Source: Pseudomonadota bacterium
GTDB taxonomy: Bacteria; Desulfobacterota; Syntrophorhabdia; Syntrophorhabdales; Syntrophorhabdaceae
Length of the DNA stretch: 64,000 bases
Reading direction: 5' to 3'
NCBI GenBank assembly: GCA_026388255.1
Contig: JAPLKC010000093.1
Location: 1 to 64,000, forward strand
Part shown: piece after piece, positions 62,084 to 64,000 of the stretch
How positions within the stretch are numbered: position 1 is the first letter of the stretch
Layout: each line of letters starts with the position of its first letter
Program-made: the position numbers and the translations under genes
The notes under the pieces: generated by a model
What the model saw: only the letters and a program-made list of their open reading frames with translations
Told to the model about the DNA's origin: nothing
Database searches by the model: none

Positions 62084-64000
62084 TTGACATTCCTCAGCAC
62101 AACCATTATCAGGAGTATGGCTCACTTATGGACATGCATCCATAGAAACCATTCAGTGCAAAAGCGCCTTGGTGATGAGCCGCCGCTCCGATCGGAGTTG
62201 TTCAGCGCTTCCCAGATGGAACAGCACGGCAAGACCCTTGCCGGCACACACACCTTAAGCACAGACTATATCTCCGAACAACTGCTGATGCGGCTGGGCG
62301 AAAATGAAGGCGTCCTCCTTAACGTTCGCGAGCTACTGACAGAGGCCGTAAAAGAAAACAGGAGGATTACGCCTGCAGGAGAATGGCTTCTCGACAACTT
62401 CTACCTTATAGAAGAACAGATTCGCACTGCCAAGAGACACCTGCCAAAGGGTTACAGCAAGGGACTACCCCGCTTGAAAAAGGGCCCGTCAATGGGTCTT
62501 CCCCGCGTGTATGACATTGCTCTGGAAACAATCTCTCACGGTGATGGCCGCGTAGATCCTGAGAGCCTTAGCAGTTTTGTAGCAGCCTATCAGACAATCA
62601 CCGTACTGAAGTTGGGCGAATTATGGGCAATTCCCATCATGCTCCGCCTGGCATTGATCGAAAATCTCCGACGCGTTGCAACGAGGATTGCTGCCGACAG
62701 GATCGACAGGAATCTTGCTGATTATTGGGCGGACAGGATTACTGAGACGGCCGAGCAAAATCCCAAGGGTTTAATTCTGGTCATTGCCGACATGGCACGC
62801 TCAAACCCTCCCATGGTCAGTTCTTTTATTGCAGAGCTTACACGCCGCCTGAAAGGTCAGGGTCCCACTCTCGCATTACCTCTTACCTGGATTGAGCAGC
62901 AACTCTCCGAGTCAAGTCTGACGATTGAACAGTTAATACAGTCAGAGAACCAGCAACAAGCGGCAGATCAGCTTTCTATAAGCAACAGCATCGGCAGTCT
63001 ACGTTTTCTTGGCGCCATGGATTGGCGGAAATTTGTCGAAACCATGAGTGTTGTCGAACAAACCCTCTGCAAGGACCCCGCTGGTGTGTACGGCAGGATG
63101 GATTTTGCCACCCGCGATCAATACCGTCACGTAGTGGAGAAGATATCAAAGAACAACTCATTGTCTGAAAACGAGGTGGCGCAAATTGCGATCCGCCTTG
63201 CCGGGGAGTACAAGGGGCACGTAAATGGCATCGAACGGGAGAATCACGTCGGCTTCTTCCTCATCGACAAAGGGTTGACTCAGATTGAAGCATGTGCCGG
63301 GGTGCGTTTGTCTTCCACTGAGGCGATTCAAAAGGTAATTCACCGATTTCCTTTGATCTTCTATCTTGGCACGATCTGTGTTATCACCGTAATCTTCACC
63401 GGGTATCTGCTTGCAGGGGTTCATTCCGAAGGGCTACATGGTCCCTGGTTGTGGATTATCGGTGCACTCTCACTTTTCTGTGTAAGCCAGATGGCGATTG
63501 CCTTGGTAAACTGGCTTACGACGCGCCTTGTGGCGCCCCATCCCCTTCCTCGAATGGACTTCTCCAAAGGAATTCCACTGGAATCGTCTGCCCTGGTCAT
63601 AGTGCCTACTATGCTCACAGGAACTGAAAACATCGAACATCTGATGGATGCGCTGGAGGTGAGGTTCCTGGCAAATAGGGATGATAATCTGCTCTTCGGC
63701 ATACTCACTGATTTCCTTGACGCCGACGTGGAAAGCCTCCCCGGCGACGAACCTTTGTTATGGCTGGTCCGTCAAAAAATTGAGGAATTGAATAAAAAAT
63801 ACACGAGCCCGAAAGGCGACACGTTTTTCCTTTTTCATCGCCCACGCTGTTTTAATTCCCAGGACAATATCTGGATGGGTTACGAGCGGAAGCGAGGGAA
63901 ACTTGCAGCGTTAAATTCGCTTCTCCGCGGAGGCTTAAAGACCGAATTCTCCCTCATCGTTGGGGACTTGAAAGCGTTGTCGAAAGTAAAATATATTATT
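62084..64000 (+). CDS. ndvB: Cyclic beta-1,2-glucan synthase, N-terminal part (runs off window)
   Basis: An open frame of 639 codons continues past the window edge. The start is probably TTG at 62084, 9 bases after AAGGAG; an in-frame ATG at 62117 is an alternative. The product has an NdvB/Cgs-type N-terminal helical region (LPKGYSKGLPRLKKGPSMGLPRVYDIA in pieces), then two hydrophobic segments at about residues 420-475 and the start of the glycosyltransferase-84 domain (LPRMDFSKGIPLESSALVIVPTMLTGTENI in pieces), where the glucan is initiated and extended. Family members are about 2,800 residues long, so only the first third or less is present. It would produce periplasmic glucans for osmotic adaptation or host interaction. 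Confidence 0.88.
   Translation, partial: MTFLSTTIIRSMAHLWTCIHRNHSVQKRLGDEPPLRSELFSASQMEQHGKTLAGTHTLSTDYISEQLLMRLGENEGVLLNVRELLTEAVKENRRITPAGEWLLDNFYLIEEQIRTAKRHLPKGYSKGLPRLKKGPSMGLPRVYDIALETISHGDGRVDPESLSSFVAAYQTITVLKLGELWAIPIMLRLALIENLRRVATRIAADRIDRNLADYWADRITETAEQNPKGLILVIADMARSNPPMVSSFIAELTRRLKGQGPTLALPLTWIEQQLSESSLTIEQLIQSENQQQAADQLSISNSIGSLRFLGAMDWRKFVETMSVVEQTLCKDPAGVYGRMDFATRDQYRHVVEKISKNNSLSENEVAQIAIRLAGEYKGHVNGIERENHVGFFLIDKGLTQIEACAGVRLSSTEAIQKVIHRFPLIFYLGTICVITVIFTGYLLAGVHSEGLHGPWLWIIGALSLFCVSQMAIALVNWLTTRLVAPHPLPRMDFSKGIPLESSALVIVPTMLTGTENIEHLMDALEVRFLANRDDNLLFGILTDFLDADVESLPGDEPLLWLVRQKIEELNKKYTSPKGDTFFLFHRPRCFNSQDNIWMGYERKRGKLAALNSLLRGGLKTEFSLIVGDLKALSKVKYII

Overview
This 64 kb window looks like chromosome from an anaerobic, Gram-negative bacterium, most likely a syntrophic deltaproteobacterial type (Desulfobacterota, for example a Syntrophorhabdus-like lineage). 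That placement is inference. It rests on a selenocysteine formate dehydrogenase, a siroheme-decarboxylase-type protein beside hemL, a very large BcrAD/BadFG-type activase, a phenylacetate-CoA-ligase-type enzyme, Mla/MCE lipid transport genes and a cyclic beta-glucan synthase. No rRNA is present; there is one tRNA (Arg-TCT).

Region 1 (1-14.4 kb). A Tat-exported selenocysteine formate dehydrogenase alpha subunit runs off the left edge and carries an apparent one-base frameshift in its signal peptide. It is followed by a phosphofructokinase, an ahbB-hemL-alr-mlaE-mlaF-mlaD-(LWP-repeat protein) gene train, a second phosphofructokinase, a secreted phosphoesterase overlapping a 30-residue bS22-like gene, and tRNA-Arg.

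Region 2 (14.5-35.7 kb). A phoU-pstSCAB operon contains two tandem PstB ATPases with complementary defects in their ATP-site motifs. Then come an EF-G-like GTPase, dtd, a ferredoxin-nitroreductase, a paaK-type ligase with a 59-residue partner gene opposite a LysR regulator, HU, a tetrapyrrole operon (acyP-met8-ccsA/hemX-hemA-hemC), the 1382-residue activase with an 18-A tract, and a PP2C phosphatase.

Region 3 (35.8-46.9 kb). Housekeeping operons: dnaE-accA-pgi and guaB-guaA on the minus strand, then two dipeptide-type ABC ATPases without permeases.

Region 4 (46.9-55.9 kb). An accessory island bounded and peppered by palindromic and degenerate repeats. It holds a RHH/PIN toxin-antitoxin pair, a 696-residue reverse transcriptase with a C-terminal HEPN motif (AbiA-like candidate phage-defence protein), a HepT/MntA pair, and two antitoxin genes whose RelE-like toxins are both truncated to about 36 residues. 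PfkB-family sugar kinase, response-regulator/Lrp-sensor fusion and ArsC-like genes follow.

Region 5 (55.9-64 kb). A Nudix hydrolase, a membrane GAF-GAF-GAF adenylate cyclase, FtsH, and the N-terminal third or less of a cyclic beta-1,2-glucan synthase that runs off the right edge.

The most notable items are the RT-HEPN protein, the complementary PstB pair, the truncated toxins, and the selenocysteine/frameshift pair in formate dehydrogenase.
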